A DNA stretch of 64,000 nt. It comes from Advenella mimigardefordensis DPN7 (GTDB lineage: Bacteria > Pseudomonadota > Gammaproteobacteria > Burkholderiales > Burkholderiaceae_B). Below are positions 62,807-64,000 of this stretch, in pieces. A program made the translations under genes and the position numbers. Every line of letters starts with the position of its first letter. The first letter of the stretch is position 1. A model generated the notes under the pieces. It saw nothing but the letters and a program-made list of their open reading frames with translations. It had not been told where the DNA came from and made no database searches. The DNA is taken from positions 4,092,001-4,156,000 of the forward strand of contig NZ_CP003915.1 of the NCBI RefSeq assembly GCF_000521505.1. The letters run 5' to 3'.

Positions 62807-63844
62807 TCAGGAATTGGCGCAGTGAGATATTGGGGCCTGCGCGCAGGACTCGCCCCGATGAAATTCGTAGTCAAGCGTAATACTGTCGCCGGCTGCGGGC
62901 ACCCTGCCCGCTTCAATGGACCTGACCAGCAACTGCACGCCTTCATGACCCATACGTGCATTGGGTTGCGCGATCGTTGATAAGGCCGGTGTCAGATCCA
63001 TGCCAAGACCGATGCCGTCAAAGCCGATCACACTGATATCCTGTGGCACCCGCAATTGGCATTGATGGGCTGCCCTCATGGCACGAACGGCCAACAGATC
63101 GTTGGAGCAGACCAATGCAGTGGGGCGGGACTCAGCGCCTAATACACTTGCAATATTGTCGATCGCTGTTTCAACAAACGGCACTTCTATCAATGCTGCA
63201 GGCTTCAGGCGTGCTTTCTTCATCCCTGCCACAAATCCCGCATAACGCTGCTGCGCCCGATCAGAGGCCTGCAGCTGGCCACACACCATGGCAATTTTCG
63301 TGTGTCCAAGCTGCACCAGCTCCTGCACCAAATCATGTACGGCCAGTTCGCCTTCAACCGACACACAGGGATGATCGGGATGACGGTTGTAAACCAGCAC
63401 ATAAGGTGTTTCCTGCGCCTGCAACTGTGCCACGGCTTGCGATGAGTCTGCATCAGATACCACCAGAAGCACGCCATCAACACCGAAAGCCTGCAATTGC
63501 GCGACAGCTTCAATTTCATTCGCGAGTTTGTATTCTGTGGTGGCCGGCATGATGGCATAACCATGGGCCGCTGTTGCCTGTGTAATACCCTGCAGACATT
63601 CTGCAAATACAGGGTTGTTCAGTGTTGGTAACACGACACCGATCACGTGACTGCGTTGGGTTCGCAGCGTGCGTGCCGATGCATTCGGACGATAGCCGTG
63701 CTCCAGCGCAACGGCCAGAATCTGCTCGCGTGTTCGCTCGCTTACCAGGTGTGGCGCATTGAAAACGCGCGACACCGTTGCAGGCGAAACACCCGCCTGA
63801 GTGGCAATATCAAGAATCGAAATCCGGTCGCTGCGATTTTTCAT
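62807..63844 (-). CDS. LacI-family transcriptional regulator heading the importer operon
   Basis: A 345-residue LacI/GalR regulator. The helix-turn-helix is ISILDIATQAGVSPATVSRVFNAPHLVSERTREQILAVALEHGYRPNASARTLR. The ligand domain includes VIGVVLPTLNNPVFAECLQGI and ISVIGFDGIGLGMDLTPALSTI. It is the first gene of the minus-strand operon, 37 bases before the binding-protein gene. A LacI-type palindrome in its own upstream region suggests that it represses the whole operon until an imported ligand or product releases it. Confidence 0.93.
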   Translation of the reverse strand: MKNRSDRISILDIATQAGVSPATVSRVFNAPHLVSERTREQILAVALEHGYRPNASARTLRTQRSHVIGVVLPTLNNPVFAECLQGITQATAAHGYAIMPATTEYKLANEIEAVAQLQAFGVDGVLLVVSDADSSQAVAQLQAQETPYVLVYNRHPDHPCVSVEGELAVHDLVQELVQLGHTKIAMVCGQLQASDRAQQRYAGFVAGMKKARLKPAALIEVPFVETAIDNIASVLGAESRPTALVCSNDLLAVRAMRAAHQCQLRVPQDISVIGFDGIGLGMDLTPALSTIAQPNARMGHEGVQLLVRSIEAGRVPAAGDSITLDYEFHRGESCAQAPISHCANS

Positions 63845-63862
63845 GGCATTGAAAACGTCTTA

Positions 63863-63876
63863 TGAAAACGATTTCA
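63863..63876. promoter_or_regulatory. LacI-family operator candidate upstream of the LacI gene
   Basis: TGAAAACGATTTCA is a 14-bp near-palindrome with TGAAA and TTTCA arms, resembling LacI/GalR-family operators of the TGAAAxCGxTTTCA type. It lies 19-32 bases upstream of the LacI start. A related TTGAAAACGTC occurs at 63849-63859. The rest of the sequence to 64000 holds no readable gene. Confidence 0.6.
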
Positions 63877-64000
63877 TTTTAGGCTAGCACTGTTACGTCG
63901 TTGTGACAATCATGCACTGCAGCAAGCGTGGGGATTGGTGAAGGAGACGATTCGTCGAAAAAATTGTTAGGTTTAGGGCCTAGTAGATTCCGATATTGTG

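Overview
The window looks like a chromosomal piece of a betaproteobacterium of the order Burkholderiales, most probably the family Alcaligenaceae (Advenella, Bordetella or Achromobacter type). This is inferred from three Bug-family (TctC-like) periplasmic binding proteins encoded without membrane partners, the protocatechuate (pca) gene order, the many LysR, IclR and GntR regulators, and moderate-to-high GC. No rRNA or tRNA gene and no complete insertion sequence was recognised. Most of the window is catabolic and transport accessory content.

Layout. 1-3390: a molbindin, then a Bug protein with a D-2-hydroxyacid dehydrogenase, and a nitroreductase. 3799-5778: a PhoD-like phosphatase. 5869-13154: a dipeptide/oligopeptide-type ABC transporter (five genes) with a signal-less class A beta-lactamase-fold hydrolase at its 3' end and a divergent LysR regulator. 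13315-15646: a PhzF-family protein, an ArsR/SRPBCC pair with a clear promoter-operator, and a YchJ-like SEC-C protein. 15791-21409: a six-gene minus-strand catabolic operon (two 3-hydroxyisobutyrate-type dehydrogenases, a PcaC-like protein, a Bug protein, an aldehyde dehydrogenase and a GntR regulator). 21644-27275: a lone HigA-like antitoxin, a TPM-domain membrane protein, and a sulfonate/nitrate-type ABC transporter with a luciferase-like monooxygenase.

27824-35436 is a type VI secretion VgrG island without structural T6SS genes. It holds a VgrG with an unusual C-terminal tail, three small tandem proteins that share an N-terminal motif with each other and partly with that tail, a DUF2169-pentapeptide fusion, a second pentapeptide protein and a DUF4150 PAAR-like protein. 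By eye the DNA is AT-richer from about 29.2 kb on. This is the best candidate for an undescribed system.

36042-40785: SixA-like phosphatase, an orphan OmpR-type regulator, a ferric-catecholate TonB receptor with Fur-box-like sites, and a siderophore-binding protein followed by a good terminator. 40916-43506: a LysR/aldo-keto reductase pair and a frameshifted nucleotidyltransferase whose start is buried in a 44-bp palindrome. 43610-51967: pcaGH, pcaK, pcaB, pcaJI and a divergent IclR regulator that appears to need a non-AUG start, plus a beta-helix protein. 52117-58125: cytosolic 5'-nucleotidase, a LysR/Bug/LeuC-LeuD-like cluster and a ClbS-like protein. 58140-63876: a six-gene operon led by a LacI regulator, encoding a phosphonate/iron-type ABC importer and a phosphodiesterase.

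All functions come from reading translated sequence and motifs; no database search was run. Several starts were moved to internal codons where a Shine-Dalgarno sequence or signal peptide supports it.
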